The position numbers were made by a program, and so were the translations under genes. The notes under the pieces are model-generated. The model ran no database searches. It was not told the DNA's origin and saw only the letters and a list, made by a program, of their open reading frames with translations. This document shows, one piece after another, positions 11,280 through 23,724 of a DNA stretch of 64,000 nt; position 1 is the first letter of the stretch, and each line of letters opens with the position of its first letter. The DNA lies in the NCBI GenBank assembly GCA_009617715.1, contig VTFK01000163.1, positions 434,001 to 498,000 of the forward strand. The letters run 5' to 3'. The stretch comes from Plectrocnemia conspersa. Its lineage: Eukaryota > Arthropoda > Insecta > Trichoptera > Polycentropodidae.

Positions 11280-13360
11280 TAAATCTTTAAAATCATTTTA
11301 CAGTAATTTGAGCACAGTATAATTCATTTTATTTTGTTGAATAATTGCAAAACAATAAATCACATATATAAGTTTCTTATGCTGCTCCCAAAAGTGTGAA
11401 ATTACACCTCTAGATTAAACAAAATGTGGCTATTTGAATGGTGTAATAAAGTAATCTATATTTTCATAAATAAAGTAATATAATAATGGGGGAAAATACA
11501 TATATTTTAATGTGAAATTTATTCACTGTAATTATTTTTCTAAGAATAAATAAGTAAATTTTGTTATAATCGATGTTAGTAAGATATATTACTTCGTTGC
11601 TATTATATTTATATTTTAACTACCTTTGCATGACATTACCTTAAAAAGCTATTAAAATATTTAAAATTTTATACTGTGGTGGAGTTCAAAAAAGGTCAAA
11701 TATTAATATTTCAAAAGTGACCCAATAAATCGAATTATAAAAGGTGAGATCGATGGCGGCCGAGAACCGTTCCAATCGTAAAACATAAAAAACGGTATCG
11801 TTAATTTTTACGTCGTGCAATATACCTTCAATTACGACTCGGTACTTCCATTTTTTATTTCTTATATATATTTTTCGTTAACCGCCCGTTACACATGTAT
11901 AAACCTCGGTTTAACGGCATTAATCAGCGGCCGATCTGACATTTGAAAAAAACCCGTTCTCGTCGACGAATTGATGAATGAAATGAGATTCATCAAGGCG
12001 GTTATCGATTGACTCAAACTGGAGAATATTAATCTGTCACAAAACGCCCTAATGAGTCCTTTCACAAAAAAATAAACACATAAAAATGAAATATATACAT
12101 ATGTATGCGAGTATATTTTTTATTGTGCCTGTGCATATTGAAGCGGGCGTTCGATTATTACCTTTCCACAATTGTGGTGTGACCTAAAAAAGCTTAATGT
12201 AAAAGCTATAAAATTTTGAAAGCGGGAACCGTGAAATTCACATCGTCCACAGTGCAGTGTACACACAGTTACATACCTATGTACAGTACAAATGATTTTT
12301 TTAACCGCCAATTATTTGAAGTTCAGTTCAGTTCAGCCGCAAGTACGATTTATGTAAAAACCCTTCTTATTCTTGGACTTTAACTACACTTCTTTATAAT
12401 TTATCACGTATGCGTACAAATTTTTAAAAATGAAAATACCCATAAACAAAAATCGCGCTTTTCTTTGGAAGAAAACAGTGAAATTCCATTTAATAACAAA
12501 TAAATAATTTTCTCATTCGCTTCCTAAAAATAATTTTGATTAACCTAAACAAAATGATAATAATTAAAGTAGGCCAAATTTTTTCTTTATATTTCACATT
12601 TTTATATTATTTATAAATTATAAATATAGATATAAACCGAATATAATAAACATAAGATATCCTTCATTTTTATCTGAAGCTATAGTAAATCCTTAAAAAT
12701 CTTATGTTAACTAAAATTTTCAACTAAACAGTTTTCTAAAGATTCATATTAAGTGTTGCAAGCAGCGGAATATTAAGAAAATGCCTTCATTTTTGGCAAA
12801 CAACCGATTTATAATAAGGCACGTAACTTTGAAAATTCGTGGATATTAATATATATTCGTAAATGCCTGCTAATTGTGCTTAATTTTTTCAAAAACTCTT
12901 TCACGCTGTTTTGTAACACACTAAATGTTTTCTTCAATATAAATAAAATCACGTGACACCGGCTAAATAATACGTGCCAAGCAGCACATAACAGTGAAAT
13001 CAGCAATTCGTGTAACAGTACCCATGCGAATATCAGTTAACAAATAAGTTCTAAAATATTCCCTAATATTCAATGCGCTGTAAAACTCATTATGAATATG
13101 ACTTTGAAGAATTGCTCTAAATATATCGTAATATATTTTAAAGTGACTATGTTGTCTTTAAAATAAATAAAATAGGGATTCATTTGACATTGTATTAGTT
13201 AAAAAATCGGTGGACTGTGTTGAAGTGATAAAGTGGAATTCATCTAATAATTATAGTAATTAAATAAAAAAAAGTGTTACACTATCACAAATTATTCTGA
13301 ATTTTTTTTTAAAAGCAAATACTATCTAATAAATATATACAGTAGAATCGTTTTGTTAGA
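11280..13360. other. intergenic DNA; CpG-richer patch at 11730-12020
   Basis: Mostly AT-rich. The stretch at 11730-12020 has clustered CpG and 'GGCGGCCGAGAACCG'-like words but no open frame with family signature. A short GTTCA tandem run lies near 12322-12337. Confidence 0.4.
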
Positions 13361-13384
13361 AAATTTTCGGTGGAAAAAAAACTC

Positions 13385-13700
13385 TGTGGTAGCTCCCATA
13401 CATTTTAACAATCTGTCGACTACCACGCAGAACGGTTTAGTTTTGTGTAGTATTTAGATTACAAAAGGCCGATTTGAGTAACATTTTTTTGCCATTAAAA
13501 TACATTCGACCTTTATTAAAAACTTCCAAGAAAACATACAAATTTTTAAACACCATTTTTGATATGCAGTAGTACAAAAAACAGTGGTTGTAAAACACTT
13601 TAAAATATTCGTACTTTTTTTTTTTTTAAAAAAAAAAGACTTTATGAAAATTCTCGATTTTGCATTTTTCTCAAAAAATAATTCTCAAGAAGAAGCTCTA
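13385..13700 (+). repeat. unclassified dispersed repeat, copy 3
   Basis: Shares 'GCTCCCATACATTTTAACAA', 'CTACCACGCAGAACGG' and a later 'CTTCCAAGAAAACATACAAA' block with the copies at 9.4 and 16 kb. A T15/A11 homopolymer palindrome lies inside (about 13614-13638). No coding potential was seen. Confidence 0.5.
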
Positions 13701-13719
13701 AGCGTGTGAACGAAATCAT

Positions 13720-15940
13720 AATATTTCTGGACAAAACAGTTTTGTCCTCATCTCCTGCTTTTAACCGATAATCGTCGCAAGACGAAGATTCTCGTCTTCC
13801 AAATCAAAAAGAAAAAAGTCTGTTTGTCGTTTTGTCGACTGTCAAACTGTAACTGTATTTATTTTAAACATTGTAAAACAAAGTAGTAGAGTAGAGAGGT
13901 AATATATTTCAACCGAAAGTGAATATTCAATTAGAGACTAATAAAAAATGATACTTAAAAATGTGTTTAATTTAATTTGCCAAATCTTATGTATGAATAA
14001 CTAAATTTTTACTATCACCTGGTGATTTTTAAGATACAATAAATGTTTGTATGCTAAAGGTAAATATACCTCAGAGAGAAATTTTCAACTTTCTTTTGCA
14101 AAAATGTATTTTTAGCGTTTTTTGCAGAGTTCAGTACACTCAGTAGCACGAAGATTTTCAATTTAATATTTCTTGAACTCCAAGAAAAAAAATTAAAAGC
14201 AGCTGAACTATAATTTTAATGGTTCTTTTATTTGCTGATTTATGCGTGTGATATTATATATACGTACGTATACAATTTCGTATTGCGACAATATTTAATA
14301 TTTGCATAACCGATTCGGTTCACACACCTCTCGTAGGAATTTGCATAAAAAGCATTTTGACGCAACAAACTTCGAGGAACGTGAACGATTATTCCAAGAA
14401 TTATTCTTTGCTTAAAATACATAATGTTATGTAATGGAAAATAGAAGTTCCCTATTTAATAAGCAGAATTTTTCTAAACAAAATAAATATTTATTTAATG
14501 ATGACAAATCAGCGATTATTAGTTACACTTGCTACAGTGTTTTTAACATAATAGATAATCAAAACCTAAGTTAATTATTTTAATAATGTTATTTATTACA
14601 ATCGAACATAAATCCCGGTCGACCTCGCCTGCCATTACCGTATCTCGCCAATGTTAAATGAGATTTAATGAACAACAACAACACTCTTGTGCATTTGTAT
14701 ATGATTGTATAAATCAATCTCTGCCTTGCGCAGGTGTAGAGCATTTTATTGCTATTTTATGTAGAAAAAATAAAGTTATTCATGTATTAGTAAACGTTTG
14801 AGAAAAATGTCATACGCACGATTTATTTACAGAACATGTTCGTTTTTGTTCAACGTTACAAAATAGTAACGAAACGCTCGGGAGTTCGACGACCGAACGC
14901 TGAAAAAGTTGTTCGTACGCTTTCGAAAACCGAAAATAAATAATCAAATATTGTGTGAATGTGTTCAACTGTCTAGGTACAGTATGCCTGAAAAGTTTTT
15001 TCTATACGCATTTAAGTTCATGTCTAAAATCAACGCAATTTATGTGTTTATACTACTAGTCACAACATAATACACACTACGCCACTTAATATACCCCTAA
15101 TATAGACACAACTTTTTTAAATTTATTTATTTAATATTTATAGCAAATAAAATTTACAAATACATTAACAAAATAACGATGATTTTAAAAATAAAATTAA
15201 GCCGATAATACACAATTTTATAACAGTAGTACATGTTATTTTATTAAAACATTTTTTATAAAACTTTAACATTGCATAAAAAACTGATCCAAGGTAAATA
15301 ACAAAAAATCAAATTAAAATAAAAAATCAATTAATACACTAATAAAAAAATCATACTCTGATTTGTATATATTATATACTATTTTTATGAACCCATTATA
15401 ATTACTTTATTTCAGGTAACTACACTTCTAGAGCACCCGTACATCCAGAATAATTAAAACACGTCATGTCCAAGGTCGTAGTGCTACGACTATGATTTTT
15501 TATTTCATACTTATTAACTAGTGAATTATTGTTGTCTAGGCGTATAATGTCTAACTAGAAATATAGGGTTATTAAGAGCTTGAAAAGATGCGTACGTATC
15601 GTAGGTAGGTAAATTGTGATGTCGTTATAAAACAATATTTTATATTATAAATTTTGGGTCCCGTAAAATCTGTGTAGTTACTAATAGATACCTGATTATG
15701 CATTTTGGTTGCTCATTTCATTTTTCGAAAAAAGAGAATTCTCATTTTCACATTTAATTTTGATCAATATAAATATATAATATGTGATTATAAAAATACA
15801 GTATAAATTGAAGACATATATATATGGATGATAATAATACGCGAATAATCAATGGACCAGAACGGATCGATTTGATTATGAACCGTCGAGTAACTAAGTA
15901 ATTTCAGGCTCCCGTATGTAGGTGTATACCTGAACATAGA
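13720..15940. other. intergenic DNA; CpG-rich patch near 14860-14940
   Basis: AT-rich. The stretch around 14860-14940 contains repeated 'CGAACG/TTCGTACG' words and may be regulatory. Nothing else is supported. Confidence 0.4.
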
Positions 15941-15944
15941 GTAA

Positions 15945-16450
15945 ATTGTCAATAACAGCTGTTGCTACTTAAAGTTTTTTGTATTTCGAACATATTAAAA
16001 ATAATAATAATAAGTTTGGATTATTGAAAAAACGAGATTTAAGTTCACCGACATGCAAATTTTATGGCATAGTTCTGTAAAAGCCCCCAAGAACATTTTT
16101 GCAATCTGTTACTTTCTAAGCAGAACGGTAATTTCTAATTTAAACATTTTTTTAATTCTAAGATTACCAAACCAAAGATTAGGGCAATTAGAGTAGGTAA
16201 GAAAATCCAATATACCATTTTTTTCCATTCAAATATTTCCGAACTCTAGTGAAAGCTTACAAGAAAGCATACATATTTTCAAACATCTGACAAAGATCCA
16301 CCCTTTATTATGCAGCTGCATATAAAAGAAGTGCAGCGGATGTAAAACATTTAAAAATCCATATTTACAAAACATTTAAGAATTCATATTCATACATATT
16401 TAATTTTCAACAAAAAAAAGTTTTATAAAAGTTTTCAAGAAATCAGCAGA
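15945..16450 (+). repeat. unclassified dispersed repeat, copy 4 (longest)
   Basis: Contains, in order, the TGTCAATAACAGCTGTTGCTA block, 'CAATCTGTTACTTTCTAAGC' with AGAACGG, the 'AGCTTACAAGAAAGCATACA' block, 'TTATGCAGCTGCA', and a T-rich tail. It therefore links the blocks seen separately in copies 1 to 3 into one family of at least 500 bp. No terminal repeats or transposase were seen, and classification is open. Confidence 0.5.
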
Positions 16451-17455
16451 TTTCTCGTTTAAGTTAAAAGTATCTAGTGAAAGTTCTTAAGTATAAAAAA
16501 AGAAAGGAAGTGTATTTTAAATGGAGGTATCCGTCGTGCTCATGCGAAAACGTTTAGTTTGTATAGCTGAAGATGCTGTAATAGAGTACTTATCAATACG
16601 ATAGCTTTTTTTAAGATACAGAACAGATTAAGTTTGTGGTCCATTTGGGAATGCATTTACTTTATTTATCAATAGGTCAAGAAAACAAAAGCACTTGCTT
16701 GGAAACTCATGTGCTAACAATACTAATATCCATTTGATTTATTACGCTTTTATAAGTATTTTGCCAACGTAATTGCTAGGCAGATAAAAACATAAGTATT
16801 ATATTTACATAAAACTATACTTAAAAATTGATATTTAAATTCTAAAATATAAAGAACATTAATAAAGGTATTCCAAACACTTTTTAAAAAAGCAATTTGT
16901 TAAGAAAGTTAATACTATTATTTTTTAAATACATATATAAAAAAAAAGATGTTTTTAAAATTTGTCTATCCCATACAAATACGCATTCATGTGAAAATAA
17001 AGTCAACGCCTTTCAATGTTTTTTTTATAACTTGTTAAAAGTTTAAAATACATTTATATTAATGAAAGTACACTTATATTATTGTTACTATTTTTTTAAC
17101 AGTGATATTTGGATTTTTCATATACATAAAATAAGAATTTAAAGAGATTTGTAACATGGAATAATTGCAGCTTTAGATTAATACAAAATAAAGCAAAAGT
17201 TTAAATAAAATAATATTTTTTACCACGTTTCTGTGGAAAATTATCGAAATGAGATTAACACCCTATTCTTTTCTGACAACTGCAAATGTAAGTTTTAAAA
17301 AAAAAGATTTTCCCTAGTAGCTATCAATTAAATTACATTTTTTTAGACCTTTTGCTTATACTTTGCACATAAAAGAAATCTCATAATTAATTCGATTACT
17401 ACGTCACTAATTGCGAAATTCAGGACTATCTTCTGAAATTATTTTTTCCATGAAG
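16450..17455. other. AT-rich intergenic DNA, no feature seen
   Basis: No supported signal. Confidence 0.5.
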
Positions 17456-17459
17456 AATT

Positions 17460-17835
17460 AAATGAATATATTTATACAGGCTTGGCCATGATAATGGAGC
17501 ACCAAAATCAATGTGTTATATCTTAAAAAAATCGGGAAAATATAAATAAAAAACAACTGAAGTTGTTCAAGATGTTCATTTTAAGCTTATTTTTATTATT
17601 TACCAGGCCCACCCTTTGCTTTAATTACAGCTGCAACCCTTTTTAGCATACCATCAAATAATGATTTGCGGGTGGGTGGAGACAATTTAAGTTTAAAAAA
17701 AAATTAGTTTTTATTGTTTTTTTATATTAACCTTAGTTTCAAATTATCTTAAAGTTGGATTCATCGGCCCAAATGACTTTCGCATAATCTCGGAAAATAG
17801 CCCCCTGACAATTAACCCCAATAAGTTAGTAGTGA
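17460..17835 (-). pseudogene. Tc1-like transposase remnant (C-terminal part)
   Basis: On the minus strand, near 17810-17750, a block reads 'KVIWADESNFKI', the Tc1-family 'VIFSDESKF' segment around the second catalytic Asp. Near 17660-17600 a block reads 'MLKRVAAVIKAKGGPGK', the typical Tc1 transposase C-terminus ('VIKAKGG') followed by a stop. The middle is deleted and rearranged. Downstream, 'GGTGCTCCATTATCATGGCC' (minus strand) may be what remains of a terminal repeat. Confidence 0.6.
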
Positions 17836-18130
17836 GACACCATACTTAAATAAATCAGTGTTGTCTATTTTATTAATTATGAACTATTATTACAACTCAC
17901 AGTTAATATATCACTATGCATGACCTAGCTGTATTTTATTTTAATTATTATCGCGACATTTGTGAGATTATAAAAATATAGGAAAATCTAATCTGTAATG
18001 ATTGATAAGAATTAAACTATGTAATAATCTTCCAGAAACGAGAGAAACTTAAATCACGAGCATTCATATGAGGTTTAAAAACCAGATCTTTGAGGTACTT
18101 ATCAGCAGCTTATCCCAGCGGTAAATGGTC
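17826..18130 (-). repeat. tRNA-derived SINE, copy C (carries the empty MITE site)
   Basis: Aligns with copy B on both sides of the MITE and with copy A. At 17903-17906 it has an intact TTAA exactly where copy B carries the piggyBac-type MITE, flanked by 'ACAACTCACAG' and 'TATATCACTATGCATG'. The tRNA-like head is expected near 18060-18130, by comparison with copy A, but is more decayed here. Confidence 0.6.
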
Positions 18131-18134
18131 TCCG

Positions 18135-18700
18135 AGCGAGCAGGTAGTGTACCACTGTTCCTAAGCTTAACTAAATGCGCCTGCTGCAATGATCAGAAGA
18201 GTCTGTGAGGATCTGTTACAATCACCTGCACAGTTAATTTAGTTGCCATTCTAACAACTATTTCGAACAAATAAAAATAAATACTAACTCGTATCGAAAA
18301 AAAAAAAAGGCCTTAAGAAGAAGGAAGGTCGGGAAGAGAGAGTTCGAGGCTAAACAATAACGATAATAATTGTTGATATTCCATGAACCATCTATTAGCA
18401 CATATGTCCTGAAATGTGAATTACTTGAAAGCACCTTAAATAACTGCTCTTTGTTTGGAAAGGATGCGCAATATGCAATGCATTCTACCTTGCGTAAAAG
18501 GACTATTGCTATTTTTACTCTTTTGTTGACGAATATCGGAAGTAGCCAGTAGTAGTTTCACTTTAGGGCGTAAAAATCATTCATGAAACCTCTTCACAAA
18601 CTCACCAAAAGCATTAAAATCTACAGTGACTATGTTGAAAAATTAAAACTAGTAATTATCGCTACAATATGTATAATTAGAGATATAATTCAGTTTTCCG
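18135..18700. other. intergenic DNA, no feature seen
   Basis: Mixed composition. A 60-codon plus frame at 18370-18552 has no recognisable features. Confidence 0.4.
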
Positions 18701-19640
18701 GCTCGTGAAATGTTCTATTTTAAGCAATGGAAATTTAAGAATATCGAGATCACATACATTTTTTTACTCGTACAATGTTCGCACGCACCTTTTTACACAC
18801 CCTGTGGATACGCACTCTTGGTTCGAAATCGTTGTGAATGGATATTGAGCCGTACGTCGCTGTTTGGCATTTGCGATGTCGCGTCGTTTCGTCAACATTG
18901 CAAAACGTCGAATTATGGCCGGTTTTCGCGCCTCCGAAAGTTGTATCATCCCCGAACAACTTCTTAATGTTGCGTACGATGAAATTATATATTTTTTTTT
19001 GGTGCAAAAAACGTACAGGATTCATTCACACAAGGTTGAGTTTAAACGTTTTACATTCATTCGCGTGACTGCTTAAATATCATGGTTCAACCCACGATGA
19101 CACTCCTTTGTTCAGTTTGATTTGCCTTCGTGACCAACGAAACCGTTATGGTGCAGGCGAAGCTCTCATAAATACGCGATGAAAGCTTGCCTTTAGTTTT
19201 GGAAGCACATTTTGACACGTATGTATCCTGTTTCATATACAAAGCGAGCATTCAGATAAAGGAAATCTAAATTTTAACCGGAAATCGGTCCGAAATCTCG
19301 GCTTTATTGCGTCGCCTTTCTTTCTTTTATTCTCTCACATACATATATTTTTTTATTCTTTTAAGGTACGCAATTGGAAAGTCGAAGAATAAACACGAAC
19401 AAAAAGACGTCGAGTTACGATTTACGGCCGTCGAGCAGCGCAGCCTGAGATGAGCCGTTCGATTATTGCTGATGTTACATTGTGTCCGAAAATTTATCGT
19501 CCTTTGTCGACAAAAACGAATTTTGACCGACAATATGCTCTTCCGTCAGAAATTAAACGGTTTTACAAAATATTTACTAAGGTAAGGCAGTGTGTTAAGA
19601 AACCGGCGAAAACGGAACGGATGGCGATACTTAAATTTTA
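18700..19640. promoter_or_regulatory. CpG-rich low-repeat block, candidate regulatory region
   Basis: A block of about 900 bp is clearly richer in CpG than its flanks, with balanced composition and few homopolymers. Five overlapping short frames are open on both strands, which is what CpG-rich noncoding DNA produces. None contains a domain I recognise or consistent splice borders. Likely a conserved regulatory block or unannotated noncoding exon; this is inference only. Confidence 0.3.
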
Positions 19641-19935
19641 ATTGCGAAATTAAATTAATAGCGAAATAAATTGTTAACTTAAAAATTGGACGCTAATGGA
19701 ATTTCATTCGGTTCCTACTGAAAATTTCAACGAATTGAGAGCCGTACATTAACTTTCCTTTAAATTCCCCATCCAATAAAAAAACTATTAAAACTTTTTT
19801 TATACTATGCCAATCATATCATTAAAATTTATTTTAATATCTAAATATTATATATAAACAGTCAGTAAAATTTGTTTCAGTTTTAAATTACGTGTGTGAA
19901 TATAATTAATATTTATGTCATTTTTTATCTTTATT

Positions 19936-19978
19936 AAATTATTTATTTATTTATTTTATTTTATTAATTTATTTAGCT
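19936..19978 (-). repeat. (TAAA/TTTA)n tail, probable LINE 3' tail
   Basis: Tandem tttat/ttta units lie just beyond the 3' end of a minus-strand LINE remnant. A short simple-repeat tail is normal at the 3' end of several LINE clades. Confidence 0.6.
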
Positions 19979-20039
19979 TAATAGCTAATCTTTACATCTA
20001 ACAAATTTAGTAAACATATATAAAAAATATATAAAAAAT

Positions 20040-20745
20040 ACATAACAGAAAGAAAAAAATGAAAATATACAATAATAAAGTCTTAATATTATAATATATT
20101 TCTATATGTACGAAGGTTTTTTTTATTCCATTTATGAAACCGTTATATTTTGCCATTTCCTTTCTCTTGGAAGTTCAAAACCTCCGTTAGCCGTACTCGT
20201 TTTCTTATACTTAATTATCTTTAAATTTTCTCTATTTCTAGTATTATATTTATGTACATCTTTATTTCTTATTAAATACTTATTAAAATGTTTTGGTAAT
20301 ATATTATTTTCTAACTTATATATAAATACTAAAACATTCATACTCAATATTTCTTGAACATTCAACCATTCTAATCTATCAATCATACTTTTTTACAATT
20401 AGTTAATCTATTTTTTTATTTAAAAATTACTCTCATTGCCCTATTTTGTAATTTTTGCAACATTTGTTTATCTAATTTATTTAACATGTTTAATAGTGTT
20501 GCACAATAATTAAAATGGGGCAATATTATACTATTGTAAATTATTTTTTTTGTATTTATACTTAATATATTTCTTAATCTAGATAATAAACCTATTTTTC
20601 TACTAATTTTTTTTAATATGTAATTACAATGTTCTTTAAAATTTAATTTTGTATCAACAATTACTCCTAAATATTTTATATTATCCACTATTTCTATACT
20701 AGAGTTATTTATTACTATTTTGGTGCTATTATCTAACACATTTTT
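20040..20745 (-). pseudogene. LINE reverse-transcriptase 3' remnant
   Basis: Two adjacent minus-strand frames, 20739-20416 (107 codons) and 20386-20132 (84 codons), give the C-terminal part of a non-LTR retrotransposon polymerase. The first has 'IKYLGVIVDTKLNFKEH' (the RT thumb 'YLGV-D--L-F--H' motif) and 'NYCATLL'. The second has 'YNTRNRENLK' and 'GFELPRERKWQN', the usual ending of Jockey-like and related ORF2 proteins. A stop and frame change separate them. The 5' part of the element is missing and a TTTA-type tail follows at the 3' end. Clade not assigned. Confidence 0.75.
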
Positions 20746-20759
20746 ATAATGGTAACATA

Positions 20760-21460
20760 TTTATGAATGATAAGAGATCACACGGAGAGAGAGCACCGTG
20801 AATGAGAGATTTTTTATTTATTTAGTACAAGAATAACCGTACTGCCATTTCCTTTCTTTTAGTTCCAACTTGCTCGTCAATTTATTAACCAGGTAGTTGT
20901 CCAGAGCAAGATACCCACACAGCAGTTCAGGAAGATATGATTACACTTATGGCTCATAACTATGAATATCTCATCACTTTGAGTCACAATATGTATAATA
21001 TAGTTTGAAAGAGTTCAGTATTTGAATGCATGTCTAAGTCAGATAAGAGATTTAAGAGATAGAGAAGGAAGGTAATGGAATGCAAAAAATAAAAAATAAA
21101 TCGCTGAACACCACACTATTCTATAATTTTCAATTGAAAAAATGGCTTATGTTTGTAATATAATAATATTTTGTAATCAATAAATCAGATCTCATCAATT
21201 TGAATTAAGTTATGGAAAATTCGTGAACATGGCTGGAGCATCACAGTCGAAATATAGAATTATAAGTGCATTATTTTATGACTATTAAGTAATTATAAAT
21301 GCAAGAAAAAGCTTTAATAGCTCTTCTCGAGATTTTTTAAACCACAAAAGCCCACTGTGCATTTTACAACGCAGTTCATCATATCATTAATCTGAATTAA
21401 CCTTCAGATAAACAAGTAAATAAAAATTAACCTTTAAATGTCAATTTTTTATCAATTTCA
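20760..21460. other. intergenic DNA, no feature seen
   Basis: No supported signal. Confidence 0.45.
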
Positions 21461-21479
21461 AAATTAATTTAATCATCAT

Positions 21480-21800
21480 CGTATTTTGAAAAAAAAATCA
21501 AATAATACAATACAAACATCAAATAAAAGTTAATGATCTGATTTTTGTCGAACGTGTGTTTTTCCCCGTTCTTATCACGTGTTGTGATTATAAAACTGCG
21601 TAAATGTGGAATCTTCATTGATTGTAATTTACGTAACGCACTGTGTGTCTCCTCTATCGAGTTACGACCCAATTATGAAGGTATGAATTCTAGTTTAAGC
21701 GAGTTCATTGCCCCATCGGCAAGTAATGTTGTAAGACAAGTAACGCCGGCCATATTTAGATGTACGAGGAGTGCTTTAGTACCGATAAAAAATCAACTGA
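21480..21800 (-). pseudogene. unidentified decayed coding-like sequence
   Basis: On the minus strand one frame stays open from about 21793 to 21469, except for a single TAA near 21674. Its upstream part contains 'NMAGVTCLTTLLADGAMNSL' and its downstream part 'SIEETHSALRKLQSMKIPHL'. Composition is protein-like and unlike the AT-rich flanks. Another minus-strand piece at about 22000-21830 ('GKTRVDFNGAV', 'VVVNLIGMPRTIRLKY') appears to belong to the same sequence in another frame. I do not recognise the family. It could be a dead transposon, an endogenous viral fragment or a retropseudogene. Confidence 0.35.
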
Positions 21801-22099
21801 TTTTATTACTACATTATGATGTATTTTAATCGTATCGTTCTTGGCATGCCGATTAAATTTACAACAACCAGATTATTTGGACATGTGTCTTGGTATCCTA
21901 GTAATTACACAGCACCATTAAAATCAACCCTCGTTTTACCAAAACAATCTGAATTAAATTTAAATGGTGCCATTAAATTTGTTACATGTTTAATGATAAT
22001 TGCACTTAAATTTCCCTTTTTTATGTGTACGAATTTAATGCTCCTAGTGATTTTTTTTTATTCAACTGATAAATTGCAATACCATTATTAGAAAAAAAT

Positions 22100-22670
22100 A
22101 TTTTTTAGAATAAAAACTCAAAATGATACTTGAATGTTTTCGTGTGAGCACGTTGCTTTGTAACCAATATTCGTGTGAGCAGAAATCCGCGTGACCAATT
22201 GCCGTGTGAGCAATGACCATCGAACCGAATATAAGAAATGTAACATTTAAAAAATGTCTTACACGCTGGCTTGAGTTTTAAAAAATATTTTTTTTTTCAT
22301 ATTCCAGCTGTACAAGTTTTAATTTATATTGGTAAAATTGAACGTTTTGCATTAAATACTGGTATGTTGATATTTTTAAAATACTAGAATTATTTTTTAT
22401 TTTATTTAATTTCTTTACGAAAAATTTAAAATGAAAATAAAAATACTGTTTTAGATAAGATCATATGTGCTAAATTAAAAATTATAAGAAAAATAAATAA
22501 TTTGTTGGATGATGCATAACGAAATGTTTGCAAAAACTTTTTTATTTATAATATTATCAACTGTTCGAGATATTTCAACATTTAAAACATCGTTCTGTTT
22601 TTTTGTGCCATCCTTTCTATCATATATTTATACTTAATCAACTAGGAATACCAAGTATACATTGTATCAT
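22100..22670. other. AT-rich intergenic DNA, no feature seen
   Basis: No supported signal. Confidence 0.45.
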
Positions 22671-22679
22671 GTATGATGA

Positions 22680-22990
22680 ATTTAATAATAAGCCAGATGA
22701 AGCGTGCGTGTCGATTATGTAAAGTGTATGTGTGTGTAATTGATTCATTGAAAGAGACCGGTCCGTTTGGCGGCGGCTCGTTTGACCGTGAGCAGAGTGC
22801 GGGCCTGTTCGACGCAGGGCCGCTTCCCGTTACGCGGGCCCGCGGGTCAACCACCGTAGATAGTGAAAGTGCCCCACTGCCTCGAAATTCATACAAAGAC
22901 ACACCTCTAACGCACACAGACGTGCGGTTCCGAGCCGGCCGGCTTCACACACTTACGTCATCGCACATGAGTTTTATCATATTTTTATAA
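22680..22990. promoter_or_regulatory. GC-rich island, candidate promoter or first exon
   Basis: A 300-bp island of high GC and CpG (for example 22760-22860) lies in DNA that is otherwise more than 70% A/T. Both strands stay open for 90-105 codons, as expected by chance at this composition. It contains a CRE-like TTACGTCA near 22953. No protein family is recognised. It may be a CpG-rich promoter or noncoding first exon. Confidence 0.3.
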
Positions 22991-22994
22991 ATCA

Positions 22995-23720
22995 TTTCTT
23001 TCAAAGCTCTTTACCTGTAACAGGTGATTGGACTTACCGGTTACATATAATAAAAATTATAATATATCTGTGTATATACAATAGTATGTATTGAAACATC
23101 CATTATGAATCGTGTTATATACACATACTAAGGGCGAACTCAACAAATAAACGTTTTGAGATAATTAACAACAAAATTTTAAGGGCCAACTTAATTTGTG
23201 GATATATTCTGCAGTCTACATACAGTTGGTAATTTTTCAGGGCTACAAATATAGTAAAACTTAAGTTAAAGTTCAACTAAATTTAATTTTAACGCAACAT
23301 GAAAATTTTAATATCAATTGTCAGTAACCTGCGATTCTCTATAAAAGAAAACGCAAAGGTTAATTGCTAAAAAATTGTTAAAATAATTTTAAATAAATGA
23401 CAAATTGCTCATTTCTAAACGGTATGCAGAGGGGCATTTAGCTGCGTAGCACAATGATTTATGAATATATGCTTCATAAATTGTCATTTTATTTATTGAG
23501 AATTTGAACTTAAAAATATTATCAACAGCTTTAACATTTTCTAAAACATAATACACAATTATTTTCATTTTCTTTAGCATTTCTGAAGCAATAAGATATG
23601 TGCGAAAATTTCCATACGGGCCTTTTCAATTTTTTTCAATTTGAATACATATGATACAAAGTTTTTATATTATATTTTATTTCACGAAGTTATTTTCAGA
23701 ATAATATAATACCTTTACTA
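22995..23720. other. AT-rich intergenic DNA, no feature seen
   Basis: No supported signal. Confidence 0.5.
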
Positions 23721-23724
23721 TAGT

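Noticed and set aside
18750..19076. overlapping frames of 61-91 codons on both strands
   Set aside because: Simultaneously open frames on both strands of a CpG-rich block are expected by chance; none carries a family signature.
22642..22990. 105-codon plus and 91-codon minus overlapping frames
   Set aside because: GC-rich composition lowers stop frequency on both strands. No conserved motif or splice site supports either.
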